Counted from the stretch's first letter, positions 46,320-56,089 are shown. The stretch is DNA of 64,000 nucleotides from BOG-908 sp963850605 (GCA_963850605.1 CAWKLX010000003.1:62001-126000), one strand, 5' to 3'. A program made the numbers and translations. Notes: generated from the letters alone by a model not told the origin.

Positions 46320-46861
46320 ATGGTCGAACAATTTCGTTGGATTGATACGGTCGGCGGTCCGCACATTCTTGCGCCGATCGAGAGCCTCGTGAACTGGCGC
46401 GGTATCGAGGATTGTGCTGAGCTTGGCGCAGACGACAGGAGTGACTACGCCCGCGCTTGCAAAGTCAAAGATTGGCTTGGGAAAGTACATCCGGCCCAAA
46501 CTCCGAAGTCGTCGTGTTATCTGGCGATGTCGGCCCAGTGGCTTGGTTCCCAAACGCAGATGGAGATGGTGGTCTCTTGGTGCAGTGGCTAGGATGCGAT
46601 AGCGAGGAGGCTATATTGGCTCTGTTGAGCGGCTGGGAAGCACTATGCCCAGAGAAGCAGGTTTTTGCCGAGGCGATAAAATTCGACACAGGGCAATCAG
46701 GGACGTTGATGCTATTTGACGCCACGGAACGCGGGAGTGCAATCGCCTCAAGCGGTCTGAAATTGAATTTGCCGCCAGGTCATTACGAAATACGCGCTGC
46801 TCTTTTCGAGACTCATAACTGCGAGGTGGTGCTGCGCGAAATAAGGACCGCGCTCAACTGA
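46320..46861 (+). pseudogene. Imm21-like immunity protein, frameshifted
   Basis: From the ATG at 46320 the frame reads FRWIDTVGGPHILAPIESLVNWRGIEDC, then SDYARACKVKDWLG, the pattern of immunity protein 21 (W-I-x-T-x-G-G-P, W-x-G, DY-x-RAC). A probable one-base loss near 46480 shifts to SGPNSEVVVLSGDVGPVAWFPNADGDGGLLVQWLGC and on to the stop at 46861. Imm21 proteins protect against toxins of contact-dependent systems; no toxin gene is present. This is therefore an orphan and probably decayed. The family call is from pattern memory. Confidence 0.6.
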
Positions 46862-47141
46862 CCCCAGTGGCTTTGCAAAGGAACGGCCACGATATGGCGA
46901 GACAGGTTATAAACTGTGAACATATGTAGAACATCTTTGATCTATGCGGCATAGTTTGCTGGTGCAATTCTTGAATTTCGCACCAAGCTGAACGTCCGCT
47001 TTCGACACGGTCGGGGTGGCCTGTGAATGGCGACTATTGGCGCAAAGCCGCCGTTTACATCATTTGTTGTATAGGTCCTATGTTTACCGCGGGCGGGCAT
47101 CGAAGATAAGTCAAGGCGCCTCATGGCCAACGTTCAAAAAT

Positions 47142-48356
47142 TCAAGACAAAGACCGCGCGATCACCCCCGCCGCCCACTCCACCTGCCGCTCATACGTCA
47201 AACTCTCAGCCAGCGCCCGCCCAGCCGCACCAATCTCCTGCGCGCGCTCATCATGATCCACCAGCCAACGCACCTTCTCCACCAGATCGCCAAGATCGGC
47301 GGCCACCGGCACGAAATGCGTCCACGGCTGCAGCAGGTCGTAATACCATTGCCGCCAGCCATCGCCGGACTGAACCTTCAACACCGTGCTGCCGGTCAGC
47401 AGCTTCGTGAACAGGCCCGACCACGCGTTGGTGTAGCCGTCGATGTCGATCTGATACCGATACTTCTGGAAGTCGCGAGTCTCGATGTGCGGCCCCATCA
47501 GGCCGCTCTGCATCAGGGCGGAATGGCCAGCATGGTTCTTGGGCAGTGGCGACGTCAGCGCGGCATCGATCAGCCCCGGTGCCTGATCGCGCGCCACGGT
47601 GCATAGCCGCACTCTGGCCAGGGACCGCCAGTCCTGGCCGGGTCCGGGATGTCCGTTGGGCGAGCCGCGCCAGAGTGCGACAGGCTGGCGCGCAGACCAG
47701 GGCAGCCCCTGTTCGCGCATATGGTCGCGTTGCGCCTGATAGCCGTGCGAGCGCAAGAAGTCCGGATCGGGAATCAATGTCACTGCATCAACGCGCGCAC
47801 AAAAGCCCAGTCCCGGTCGGAACGCTCCGTCGATCAGCTGCAAACGCACCCGGCCGGTCCGTGGCCGCGCAACCCGTGCGCCCTGCGCGAGCAACGGTAG
47901 GCAGGTGATCCACCGGTTGACCAGCGTCAGGAAGCCAGGCGCCGCGAAGAGCGGCCGAGGCAGCTCAAAGCGCAATTCGCCGGGTCTGCCGATCACACAC
48001 CCGACCATCCCCGCGCGCGACACCTGGCCAACCCGCTCCACCACCGATACCCGGACCGAAATCTCCGGGCCGGCCGCGCACGTCAGCAGGTCCGACACTG
48101 CATCCAGCTCGCCGCATACCAGGGCTGCGAGCACTACGGTCAGCAACGGGCCGCCCTGCAGGGGCGGGCGGCAAGCCTCCGCCGTCAGCGCGTCGCGCAG
48201 CATGGTCCGACCGCGCTCCAGCCCCCCGCCCAGCGCAGCTACGGCCGCTCCCGCCGCACAGCGTTCGACCTCCGACGCGTAGCCAATTGCGATCTGCTGT
48301 TCAAACCGTTCCCGGACCGTCGCCTGCGGCCCCGGGGCAAGCATCAAGCCCGCCAT
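47142..48356 (-). CDS. Glycosyltransferase family 90 (LpsA/CAP10-type) protein
   Basis: The protein (about 404 residues from the ATG at 48356; a GTG two codons upstream is possible) has the CAP10/LpsA signature in its C-terminal half: VALWRGSPNG, KYRYQIDIDGYTNAWSGLFTKLLTGSTVLKVQS, then WYYDLLQPWTHFVPVAADLGDLVEKVRWLVDHDE. These enzymes transfer xylose, glucose or related sugars to lipopolysaccharide cores. No signal peptide is seen, so it acts at the cytoplasmic face. Confidence 0.85.
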   Translation of the reverse strand: MAGLMLAPGPQATVRERFEQQIAIGYASEVERCAAGAAVAALGGGLERGRTMLRDALTAEACRPPLQGGPLLTVVLAALVCGELDAVSDLLTCAAGPEISVRVSVVERVGQVSRAGMVGCVIGRPGELRFELPRPLFAAPGFLTLVNRWITCLPLLAQGARVARPRTGRVRLQLIDGAFRPGLGFCARVDAVTLIPDPDFLRSHGYQAQRDHMREQGLPWSARQPVALWRGSPNGHPGPGQDWRSLARVRLCTVARDQAPGLIDAALTSPLPKNHAGHSALMQSGLMGPHIETRDFQKYRYQIDIDGYTNAWSGLFTKLLTGSTVLKVQSGDGWRQWYYDLLQPWTHFVPVAADLGDLVEKVRWLVDHDERAQEIGAAGRALAESLTYERQVEWAAGVIARSLS

Positions 48357-48439
48357 CTCCACGTCAGCCGTGCTCCTCGCACGAAGCCCCGAATGCCTCG
48401 CACCTCACAGCTTGGATGCACGCCTTGGCGAGCAAAAGA

Positions 48440-50539
48440 TCAGGGGCCTGCCACCGCCTCAGCCTCGAAGCCGGCCGCCGGTACGCCGAGCTTTGCGCCA
48501 CGGGCGACGTTGCGGAAACAGATGACGCGGTCGCGGCCAGCATGCTTGGCGGCATAAAGCGCGCGATCGGTTTGCGCCACAAGCCGGCTGGCTATATCGC
48601 GTTCATGCACCGGCACGACAGCGTGCACGCCCGCGCTGATGGTCACCACGCCCGCGTCGCTACCGTCATGCGCCAGCGCCATCTCGCGCACCGCGTCGGT
48701 CAACCGCGACGCGATTGAGAACGCGCCCGCTTCGTCGATGCCCGGCAGCAGGATGGCGATCTCCTCGCCGCCATAGCGCGCGGCGGTATCGCCCGGCCGA
48801 TTGAGCAAGGGTGGGATCAGCGCGCCGATCGCGCGAAGGCAGGAATCGCCGGCGGGATGGCCGTACAGGTCGTTGTATCGTTTGAAATGATCGACATCGA
48901 TCATGACCAGCGCCAGCGGGTGCCCCGATCTGACGGCGCGGCGAAATTCCCGCTCCAGCGCCCGGTCGAAATGGCGCCGGTTGGCCAAGCCGGTCAGCGC
49001 ATCCTGCATCGCCAATGTCTCGAGCGTGCGATTGGCGGCCGCCAGCGCCTCGTTTGCCGCCTCCGCCTCCGCATGCGCCTTCAACAACGCCGTCTCCGTC
49101 CCCCTCTGACGCGTGATGTCCATCACGATGCCAAAAATCGAGGTGGTCTTGCCGGCATCATCGGTTTGCGGAACGCCGCGCGAGAGTATGTGGCGAACGG
49201 TGCCGTCCGGCCGCTGCAACCGCGAGATCAGCTCGTAACACTTCCCGGTCTCGATACAGCCCTTGACGGCCGTGGCCACCATGTTCCGGTCGTCGGGATG
49301 ATAGGCGTCCAGCGCATTGGCCAGCGTGGGGCTGAAGCCGGCAGGGTGGACGCCATACAGGCGATAGACCTCGTCCGACCAGGTCAGCCGATGGCCGCCC
49401 GCCAGATCGAGGTGCCAGTGCCCGATCTGGGCGATCTGCTCGCCCATCTCCAGCAACCTGTTCGCCCGCGCCGTGCGCGCTTCCGAGGCGGTCAGCCTGG
49501 CGTTGCTCTGCACCAATAGCCGACGCACCCGCTCGGCTTCGGCAATCCGGGCAAACAAACGGTGCGCCAGCACACCCAGGGTCACGGTCATGCCGAGCAG
49601 CCCCGCCACATGGAGCCAGGCCTCGCGCCGCCAACCCGCCAAAACCGCCACCTTGTCGCTTGTCGCCATCACGAACAGCGGCGTCCCCGCGACCCAATGA
49701 TAGCTCCCGAGGCGGAGGGTGCCGTCTATCACGCTACGATGCTCGATCCCCGTCTGGTCGCCGGGCCGCAAAATGCGCCGGTAGAAGTCGCCGCCGCTCA
49801 GGTCGCGGCCCTCGTCGCCCGATGCCATCGGCCAGCGCGAGACCAGCACCCCGTCCGCACGGCCAAGCAGGATCGCGCCATGCGCGCCCACGTCGAACCG
49901 CGCATAAAGCCCCCTGAACAGCGCCGTAGGAACGCTGGCCACGACCACCCCGGCGAACTTGCCATCGGGCCGGTCCACGCGCCGCGAAACCGTCAGCACC
50001 CAGGTCCCGTCCTGCCAATCCCGCACCGGCCAGCCAACCAGCATCCCGCGCCCCGGCCCATCCCTGTGCGAGCGGAAGAAGGCCAATGCGGCCGCCCCGG
50101 CATGGCCCGCGGCAAACCCGGCCTCGGCCGGCTGATCCGACGTCGCAACCGTCCGTCCCGCCTCGTCGAGCACGCTGAAACGATGCGCCACCCCGGCCCC
50201 AAGTGTCGCCGCGCGGAGCGCCAGCAGCTTGTTCAGCCGGTCCCGTGCGGCCGGCTGCAGCCCATCCGTCTCCACCCGCTCCCGCAAGCCGATCAGCACG
50301 GTGTCCAGCGTCAACAGCGTGTCGTGCGCCTGGTCGGCCAAGGATTGGGACAGGTTGGAGGTTTGCGCCTGCGCATCCTCAATCGCCCGGCGCCGCATGT
50401 CGGCCAGGCTCAGCAGCGCGAGAACAGCGAGCGACAGCATGCAAACCGCCACGAACATGCCCAGCCGGCGCTGCAAGCCAGAGGCGGCGGGAAGCGGGGC
50501 GGCCGGTTCATGCGCGGAGACGAGTGGACTACTGTGCAT
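48440..50539 (-). CDS. Membrane diguanylate cyclase with periplasmic sensor and PAS domain
   Basis: The 699-residue protein has one membrane helix near residues 28-46, a Cache-like periplasmic domain (to about 300), a second helix (about 305-325), a PAS domain (about 370-480: GHWHLDLAGGHRLTWSDEVYRLYG, then DITRQRG) and a GGDEF domain (about 520-680). The active-site loop is RYGGEEI and an RxxD inhibitory site (RPGD) lies five residues before it, so activity and product inhibition are both expected. It would make cyclic-di-GMP in response to an outside signal. Confidence 0.93.
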   Translation of the reverse strand: MHSSPLVSAHEPAAPLPAASGLQRRLGMFVAVCMLSLAVLALLSLADMRRRAIEDAQAQTSNLSQSLADQAHDTLLTLDTVLIGLRERVETDGLQPAARDRLNKLLALRAATLGAGVAHRFSVLDEAGRTVATSDQPAEAGFAAGHAGAAALAFFRSHRDGPGRGMLVGWPVRDWQDGTWVLTVSRRVDRPDGKFAGVVVASVPTALFRGLYARFDVGAHGAILLGRADGVLVSRWPMASGDEGRDLSGGDFYRRILRPGDQTGIEHRSVIDGTLRLGSYHWVAGTPLFVMATSDKVAVLAGWRREAWLHVAGLLGMTVTLGVLAHRLFARIAEAERVRRLLVQSNARLTASEARTARANRLLEMGEQIAQIGHWHLDLAGGHRLTWSDEVYRLYGVHPAGFSPTLANALDAYHPDDRNMVATAVKGCIETGKCYELISRLQRPDGTVRHILSRGVPQTDDAGKTTSIFGIVMDITRQRGTETALLKAHAEAEAANEALAAANRTLETLAMQDALTGLANRRHFDRALEREFRRAVRSGHPLALVMIDVDHFKRYNDLYGHPAGDSCLRAIGALIPPLLNRPGDTAARYGGEEIAILLPGIDEAGAFSIASRLTDAVREMALAHDGSDAGVVTISAGVHAVVPVHERDIASRLVAQTDRALYAAKHAGRDRVICFRNVARGAKLGVPAAGFEAEAVAGP

Positions 50540-50551
50540 CACACGAGAACG

Positions 50552-51496
50552 TTATCGTCGAAACGTTACCAATCGATAACGCCGGTATCGATTACGCCCC
50601 CTCAGTCCCGGGTCGTCCAGCCCAATCGCGCGCAGCCGCGCCCGCTCCTCGTCCCAGCCCGACCGCTCCTTCACGTTGAGAAACAAATGCACCTGCCGCT
50701 CCAGCAACTGTCCCAGATGCGACCGTGCGCGGGCGCCGATGTCGCGTACCCGCGTCCCGCCCTCGCCGATCAGGATAGCTTTCTGGCCTGCGCGTGCCAC
50801 GTAGATGGTCGCGTCGATCCGCACAGACCCGTCCGGACGCTCCGTAAAGCTCTCGGTCTCGACGGTCGTGCCGTAGGGCACTTCCTCATGCGTCTGCAGA
50901 AAAATCTGCTCGCGCACGATCTCGGCCGCCAGCAGCCGGTCGGGCAAATCCGTGATCTCGTCGTCCGGATACAGATGCGGCCCTTCCGGCAGCGCCGCCG
51001 CCGCCACATCCAGCAGATCGGCCACCCCGTCGCCGTTCGCAGCACTGATCATGAACACCTGGTCCGTGCCGCACAGCGCGGAAAGCTCGGCCGCCAGCGG
51101 CAGCAGGGCAGGGCGCGCCACCAGATCCACCTTGTTCAGCACCAGCCAAACTCGCCGGCCCGAGGCGCGGAGCCGCTCGGCAATGGCGCCAACCTGCTCA
51201 GTGACGCCCGCGCGGGCGTCCGCCAGGAACAGCGTCAAATCGGCATCCTCCGCGCCCGTCCAGGCGGCCGCCACCATCGCGCGGTCCAGCTTGCGGCGCG
51301 GCGCGAAGATCCCCGGCGTGTCCACCAGCAGCATCTGGGCGTCGCCACGCAGCACAATGCCGAGCACGCGGAAGCGGGTGGTCTGGGCTTTCGGGCTGAC
51401 GATGGAGAGCTTGGCGCCGGCCATGCGGTTGAGCAGGGTGGATTTGCCAGCGTTGGGGGCGCCGACGATCGCGATGAAACCGCAGCGGGATGTCAT
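50552..51496 (-). CDS. era: GTPase Era
   Basis: Era is an essential GTPase for 16S rRNA maturation and 30S assembly. The 314-residue protein has G1 GAPNAGKSTLLN, G2 TTRFR, G3 VDTPGIF, G4 LNKVDLV and a C-terminal KH domain (GQKAILIGEGGTRVRDIGARARSHLGQLLERQVHLFLNVK). It follows rnc and lepB on the minus strand, but 123 bases with a palindromic repeat pair separate it from rnc. Confidence 0.97.
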   Translation of the reverse strand: MTSRCGFIAIVGAPNAGKSTLLNRMAGAKLSIVSPKAQTTRFRVLGIVLRGDAQMLLVDTPGIFAPRRKLDRAMVAAAWTGAEDADLTLFLADARAGVTEQVGAIAERLRASGRRVWLVLNKVDLVARPALLPLAAELSALCGTDQVFMISAANGDGVADLLDVAAAALPEGPHLYPDDEITDLPDRLLAAEIVREQIFLQTHEEVPYGTTVETESFTERPDGSVRIDATIYVARAGQKAILIGEGGTRVRDIGARARSHLGQLLERQVHLFLNVKERSGWDEERARLRAIGLDDPGLRGRNRYRRYRLVTFRR

Positions 51497-51506
51497 AGGG
51501 AAGCGC

Positions 51507-51616
51507 TTCTTTTCTGAAGAAAAGAAGCAAAAGACTTTTGTTCATTTACGCGCGCGGGGACAACCGGCGTACACCAACTTGAAAAAGTCTTTTGGTTCTT
51601 TTCTTCAGAAAAGAAC
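51507..51616. repeat. Palindromic element, convergent pair between rnc and era
   Basis: One copy has the stem CTTCTTTTC (51507-51515) with GAAAAGAAG (51520-51528), followed by CAAAAGACTTTTG. The other has GTTCTTTTC (51595-51603) with GAAAAGAAC (51608-51616), preceded by GAAAAAGTCTTTTG. It fills the rnc-era gap almost exactly. Confidence 0.8.
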
Positions 51617-51619
51617 ATC

Positions 51620-52315
51620 TTACTTGATCCTCCGGAGTAAATCACCGGCCGCCTCACGCTCCGCCATGCGCTTGGTGCCCCCTGCGCCAGTCCCCGTCTG
51701 CCCCCAGGCCTCCACTTCCACCACAAAATGCGGCGCATGCGAGGGCCCGGTGCTGGATACAACGCGATACGTGGGCAGCGTCTCCCCACGTGCCAGCACG
51801 CGCTCCTGCAACGCGGTCTTCGGGTCCTTCGGCGGCAGCACCTGTGCCTGCATCGGCTCGTTCCAGGCCTGGCGGATGAAACGCCGCGCCGGGTCCAGTC
51901 CGCCATCCAGATAAAGGGCGCCGATCACCGCCTCCATCGCATCGGCCAGCACGGTCGCCAGCCGACCCACACCGGTCAGCACCTCGTTGGCACCCAAAGA
52001 CAGCACCCCCGCCAGGCCAACCCGCTCGGCCACCGCGCACACCGCCTCGCGTGAGACGAGATGGGCGTGCCTGGGCCCCAGCTTGCCTTCCTGCTCATCG
52101 GGAAAACGCTCGGCCACCCATTCGGCCATCACCAGGCCCAGCACCCGGTCACCCACGAATTCCAGCCGCTCGTTGGACCCGGCGCCGCTCGCCCGCGGGC
52201 TCTTGCGACCGCGTCCGGCAACCCGCCCAAGGGCGGCGGACCGGTGCGTCAGTGCTTCGGCCAGCAAGTCCGGGCGCTCAAAACGATGGCCAAGCAGCGC
52301 TTCGGCCTGCTGCAA
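51620..52315 (-). CDS. rnc: Ribonuclease III
   Basis: RNase III cleaves double-stranded RNA in rRNA processing and mRNA decay. The 231-residue protein (TTG start at 52315) has the signature NERLEFVGDRVLGLVM, the second catalytic region ADAMEAVIGALYLDGG, and a C-terminal double-stranded RNA-binding domain (PKTALQERVLARGETLPTYRVV, then GGTKRMAEREAAGDLLRRI). It lies between lepB and era in the usual order. Confidence 0.96.
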   Translation of the reverse strand: MQQAEALLGHRFERPDLLAEALTHRSAALGRVAGRGRKSPRASGAGSNERLEFVGDRVLGLVMAEWVAERFPDEQEGKLGPRHAHLVSREAVCAVAERVGLAGVLSLGANEVLTGVGRLATVLADAMEAVIGALYLDGGLDPARRFIRQAWNEPMQAQVLPPKDPKTALQERVLARGETLPTYRVVSSTGPSHAPHFVVEVEAWGQTGTGAGGTKRMAEREAAGDLLRRIK

Positions 52316-52350
52316 GCGACCCTGCTGGTCCGGGCGGGCCGCCGCTCCGA

Positions 52351-53148
52351 TCAGCCGACGCCTTTCAGCAACCGGCCCCAGCGCACTTCAAACGGCCACA
52401 TCCAAAACTCCCACCACGGATGCTCGGCGTCGAAGCTGAAAAAGATGAATTGCGCCCGGCCAATGACATTCTCCAACGGCACGAAACCCAGCCCGTTCAT
52501 GAACCGGCTATCGGCCGAGTTGTCCCGGTTGTCCCCCATCATGAACAGATGTCCGTCCGGCACCACGTACTCATCGGTGTTGTTCGGATCGAAATCCGAA
52601 CCGGGATATATCTGCCCGTCGCTCTGCTTCAGCAGATGGTGGCGCGGTCCGCCCGGCAAAGCCTCCAGATACTCCTGGTCCTGCACCCGGGTACCGCCGG
52701 AATCGGCGGTCTCGTAGGCCCCCTCGGGCGTGCGGGGCACTTCGGTGCCGTTGATGTAGAGCTGGCCCTCTTTCACCTGGATGCGGTCGCCCGGCAGGCC
52801 GATCACCCGCTTGATCCAGTCCTCGCTGGTGTCGCGCGTGTTACGGAACACCACCACATCGCCGCGATGCGGATAGGACCCCAGGATGCGGCCCGAAAAG
52901 ACGTCGGGCGAGAACGGCATCGAGTAATGCGAATAGCCATAGGAATATTTGCTGACGAAGACGAAATCCCCGATCAGCAGCGTCGGGATCATCGAGCCGG
53001 ACGGGATGTTGAACGGCTCGAAGGCGATCGTGCGAATGCACAGCGCGATCAGCAGGGCATACACCAGCGTCTTGACGCTCTCGAACAAACCACCGGCGGC
53101 GGGCTTGCGGGCGGTCTTGGAGCGGAGGGGCTTCAGGGTGGCGGGCAT
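52351..53148 (-). CDS. lepB: Signal peptidase I
   Basis: This membrane serine protease cleaves signal peptides. The start at 53148 (MPATLKPLRSKTARKP) gives 265 residues; a longer frame upstream lacks support. The N-terminal membrane helix (TLVYALLIALCIRTIAF) precedes the catalytic Ser in PSGSMIPTLLIGD. The catalytic Lys is in WIKRVIGLPGD, and the late family motifs are VPDGHLFMMGDNRDNSADSR. It is the first gene of lepB-rnc-era. Confidence 0.96.
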   Translation of the reverse strand: MPATLKPLRSKTARKPAAGGLFESVKTLVYALLIALCIRTIAFEPFNIPSGSMIPTLLIGDFVFVSKYSYGYSHYSMPFSPDVFSGRILGSYPHRGDVVVFRNTRDTSEDWIKRVIGLPGDRIQVKEGQLYINGTEVPRTPEGAYETADSGGTRVQDQEYLEALPGGPRHHLLKQSDGQIYPGSDFDPNNTDEYVVPDGHLFMMGDNRDNSADSRFMNGLGFVPLENVIGRAQFIFFSFDAEHPWWEFWMWPFEVRWGRLLKGVG

Positions 53149-53291
53149 GGGCGCGCGGTCCGGACAAGGTTTCGAGATCAACACGCCCGCGGGGCGGCCT
53201 GTCAACTAACGTCCTATTCACGAGTCCGCCCAGGTTTCGGCAATCGGCCAAGTCGTCTAGACGTGACGAAACGATGGGACAGGAAACCGCC

Positions 53292-55119
53292 ATGCTGCAC
53301 CGCCGCACCCTGCTTGCCACACTGGCCGCGCTGGGCTTCGTCCCCGGCATGGGCCGTGCCGCCCCACCCCCCGACGACACCGACGCATCCCGCAAACTGC
53401 GCGCCCTGTTCGACCGCTTCGTGGACGAGCAGCTGCACCGCAATCCGGAATTCGCCACCGGCCTCGGCCTGGATCGCGGCAAGCTCGCCTCGCTGAAGTC
53501 GAAACTGTCCGACGCCTCCCTGGCCGCCGATGCCAAGGACCGCCGCGATGTTGAGGAACGCCTCTCCGCCCTGCAAGCCATCGACCGCGGCGCCCTGCAC
53601 GGCCTGGACGTCTCCAGTTACGACACGGTGCTGTTCCTGCTGCAGGTGAGCAAAGCCGGCAACGACGCCTTCGATACCAACGGCGGCAGCGTGTCCTCAC
53701 CCTACGTCGTCAGCCAGCTCGTCGGCGCCTACCACGACTACCCGGATTTTTTAGACACCCAGCACGACATCAAAACCGCCGACGACGCTGAAGCCTATAT
53801 CTCGCGGCTGGACGCGGTCGCCACCGTGATGGATCAGGAGCTGGAGCGCATCAAGCACGATGCCGCACTGGGCGTCTCCCCGCCCGACTTCGTCATCGAC
53901 AAGACGCTGATCCAGATGAAGGCGTTCCTGGACACGCCGGCCGATCACGCCACGCTCGTCACCTCGGTCGTCCGCCGCGCGAAAGAAGCGGGCCTCGCCG
54001 GCGATTACGGCACCCGCGCCACCGCCATCTACACGCAAAAGATCGTGCCGGCACTGACCCGCCAATCCGACTATTTTACCAATGCCCGAAAGACCGCCGT
54101 GCACGACGCCGGCGTCGCCCGCCTGCCCAAGGGCGCCGAGCACTACGCGCTGGGCCTGCGCAACTACACCACATCGTCGATGTCCCCGTCCGACATCCAC
54201 GAGACCGGGCTGAAACTGGTGGCCGAACTCACCGCCGGGCTGGACACCGAGCTGCGCGCCCAAGGTTTTTCGCACGGCACAGTCGGCCAGCGCCTCGCCG
54301 CACTCGGCGCCGACAAGCGTTACATCTACGACAACACCGATGCGGCGAAAGACCAGCTGATCGCCGACCTGAACAAGAAGGTGCAGGTGGTGCAAGCCAA
54401 ACTCCCCGATTGGTTCGGTGCTTTGCCGAAAGCCCGCGTAGAGATCCGCCGCGTGCCCAAGGCGATCGAGGCCGGCGCGCCAGGCGGCTACTACCAGCCC
54501 GGCACGCTCGATGGCAGCCGCGCGGGCGCCTACTACATCAATTTGCGCGACACGGCCGAAGTGCCGCGCTGGTCGCTGCCCACGCTTACCTACCACGAAA
54601 GCATCCCCGGCCATCACCTGCAGCTGACTCTCGCGCAGGAGATGAGCGACCTGCCGCTGATCCGGAAGATCGTGTTCTTTTCGGGCTACGGCGAAGGCTG
54701 GGCGCTGTACGCCGAACAACTCGCCGTCGAAATGGGCATGTACGACCAGGACAAAATCGGTCATATCGGCCAGATGAAGGACGCGCTGTTCCGCGCCGTG
54801 CGCCTGGTCGTCGATTCCGGCCTGCACGCCCAAGGCTGGAGCCGCGAACGCGCCGTCGCCTATTTCGTCGACACGCTCGGCGACAAGGAGACGCAGCGCC
54901 ATCACCGAAGTCGAACGCTACTGCGTCTGGCCCGGCCAGGCCTGCAGCTACATGGTCGGCAAACTCACCTGGCTACGCCTGCGCGCCCAGGCCAGGCAGG
55001 CGCTCGGCGCCAAATTCGACATCAAGAAATTCCACGACGCCGGCCTACTCTCAGGCGCGCTGCCACTCGACGTCCTGGAGAAGGTGATCGGGGACTACAT
55101 CGCAACAACAAAGGCGTAG
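53292..55119 (+). pseudogene. DUF885 family secreted metallopeptidase-like protein, frameshifted
   Basis: The ATG at 53292 (after AGGAAA) gives a Tat-like signal peptide with twin arginines (MLHRRTLLATLAALGFVPGMGRA). The rest is the DUF885 fold of about 580 residues, with the metal motif TYHESIPGHHLQLTLAQEM, then FSGYGEGWALYAEQLAVEMG. An extra base at 54892-54895 breaks the frame; without it, DKETSAITEVERYCVWPGQACSYMVGKLTWLRLR leads to the stop at 55117-55119. Probably sequence error. The substrate is unknown. Confidence 0.88.
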
Positions 55120-55253
55120 CGTGGGTGAAGCGAAGCGTAACCCACGTCTCGCAGCGCAAGTCTCCACCCACATTCCAGACGAGAAAGAAGGTGAAGGTTG
55201 CTACATGAGCGGGCACGACGGTCCGTGGGTTGCGCTACGCTCCACCCACGCTA
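55117..55253. repeat. Inverted-repeat pair (REP/MITE-like) after the DUF885 gene
   Basis: Two 30-base arms, 55117-55146 and 55224-55253, are near-perfect inverted copies of each other. Each arm also holds its own short palindrome (CGTGGGT with ACCCACG). The core GAAGCG-AAGCG (first arm) is like that of the hairpin at 62170 and the repeat at 63955. It overlaps the DUF885 stop codon. Confidence 0.7.
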
Positions 55254-55315
55254 CAGTTGGCTGCCTCATAGAATCAGATCGACACCGGTTTGGCGAAGGG
55301 TTTTTCCGCAGCCTG

Positions 55316-56089
55316 CTAGTCTTGTGGCTGGCAGCCGACCCGCCCGCGGGAGAGCACGGCTGCCCGGCCGTCCGGCGTGAGTGTCATATCCACCTCATAG
55401 ACGATCAGGCTTGCCATGTCCGAGGTAACGCCGCTGGCAAGCTTGTATGTGGCCGCGCAATCGGTCGGTGGCGGCTGTGACGCGACCGCGCGCGCGAAAT
55501 GCCCCTCGCGCATCGCCCGGCTCCAGCAGGCCGCCCCGTCCTTGAGCAGCGAGCAGGGTGCCGCGTAGTCGCGCTCGTAGCGCAGGCGCAGCGCGTCGCC
55601 TTGAAGCGAAACCGCTGCGAGACCGGCGCCCGTCTGATCGGTATAGATCTGGCGGCCCTCGGGCAGATGCCGCACGAAAAACGGTTCGGGCCCGTTCGCA
55701 TCGGTTTCCTCGAAAACCAGGTAAGGGCCCTTGCGCCCGAGCAGGAACAAATTGTCCGTGCCCAGCATCACGTCGCGCCCGGTCGCCGCCGCGCGGCAGA
55801 CGGGTCTTTCGCCGGCGGGACCCGGCCGCACCACATAGGCCGGCCCGGTCCCGGGCGAGTCGGTGCCGGTCTCGCGAATCATCAGGTCCGCATACCAGGT
55901 GCAGGTGATGGCCTCGGCCGGGTGGGGGCCTTCAACCGCGTCCAGCTTCTGCACGGCTACCGGGCGGTCAAACAATTTTTCTTCCGCTGTCGGCTCGGCC
56001 GCCAGAATGGGATGCGCAAGAAGGCAGGCAGCCAGCCCGAGGTGACGCCAAGCCACCGATCGCAAGAATCGCCGTCTTCTCTCGCCCAT
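55316..56089 (-). CDS. Secreted hypothetical protein
   Basis: The 257-residue protein has a basic N-terminus and a hydrophobic signal (HLGLAACLLAHPILAAEP). The mature part has six or more cysteines spaced as if for disulfides (ITCTWYAD, VCRAAA, APCSLLKDGAACWS, DCAATY, GCQPQD). No family is recognised. It is probably a periplasmic protein. Confidence 0.65.
   Translation of the reverse strand: MGERRRRFLRSVAWRHLGLAACLLAHPILAAEPTAEEKLFDRPVAVQKLDAVEGPHPAEAITCTWYADLMIRETGTDSPGTGPAYVVRPGPAGERPVCRAAATGRDVMLGTDNLFLLGRKGPYLVFEETDANGPEPFFVRHLPEGRQIYTDQTGAGLAAVSLQGDALRLRYERDYAAPCSLLKDGAACWSRAMREGHFARAVASQPPPTDCAATYKLASGVTSDMASLIVYEVDMTLTPDGRAAVLSRGRVGCQPQD

Noticed and set aside
49562..51517. 651-codon plus-strand frame
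   Set aside because: Antisense to the GGDEF gene and era, both of which have strong motifs.
2097..54895. Programmed +1 frameshifting as a general mechanism
   Set aside because: No shared slippery sequence or downstream structure is seen at the breaks; they occur in unrelated genes and at different short runs. Sequence error fits better.
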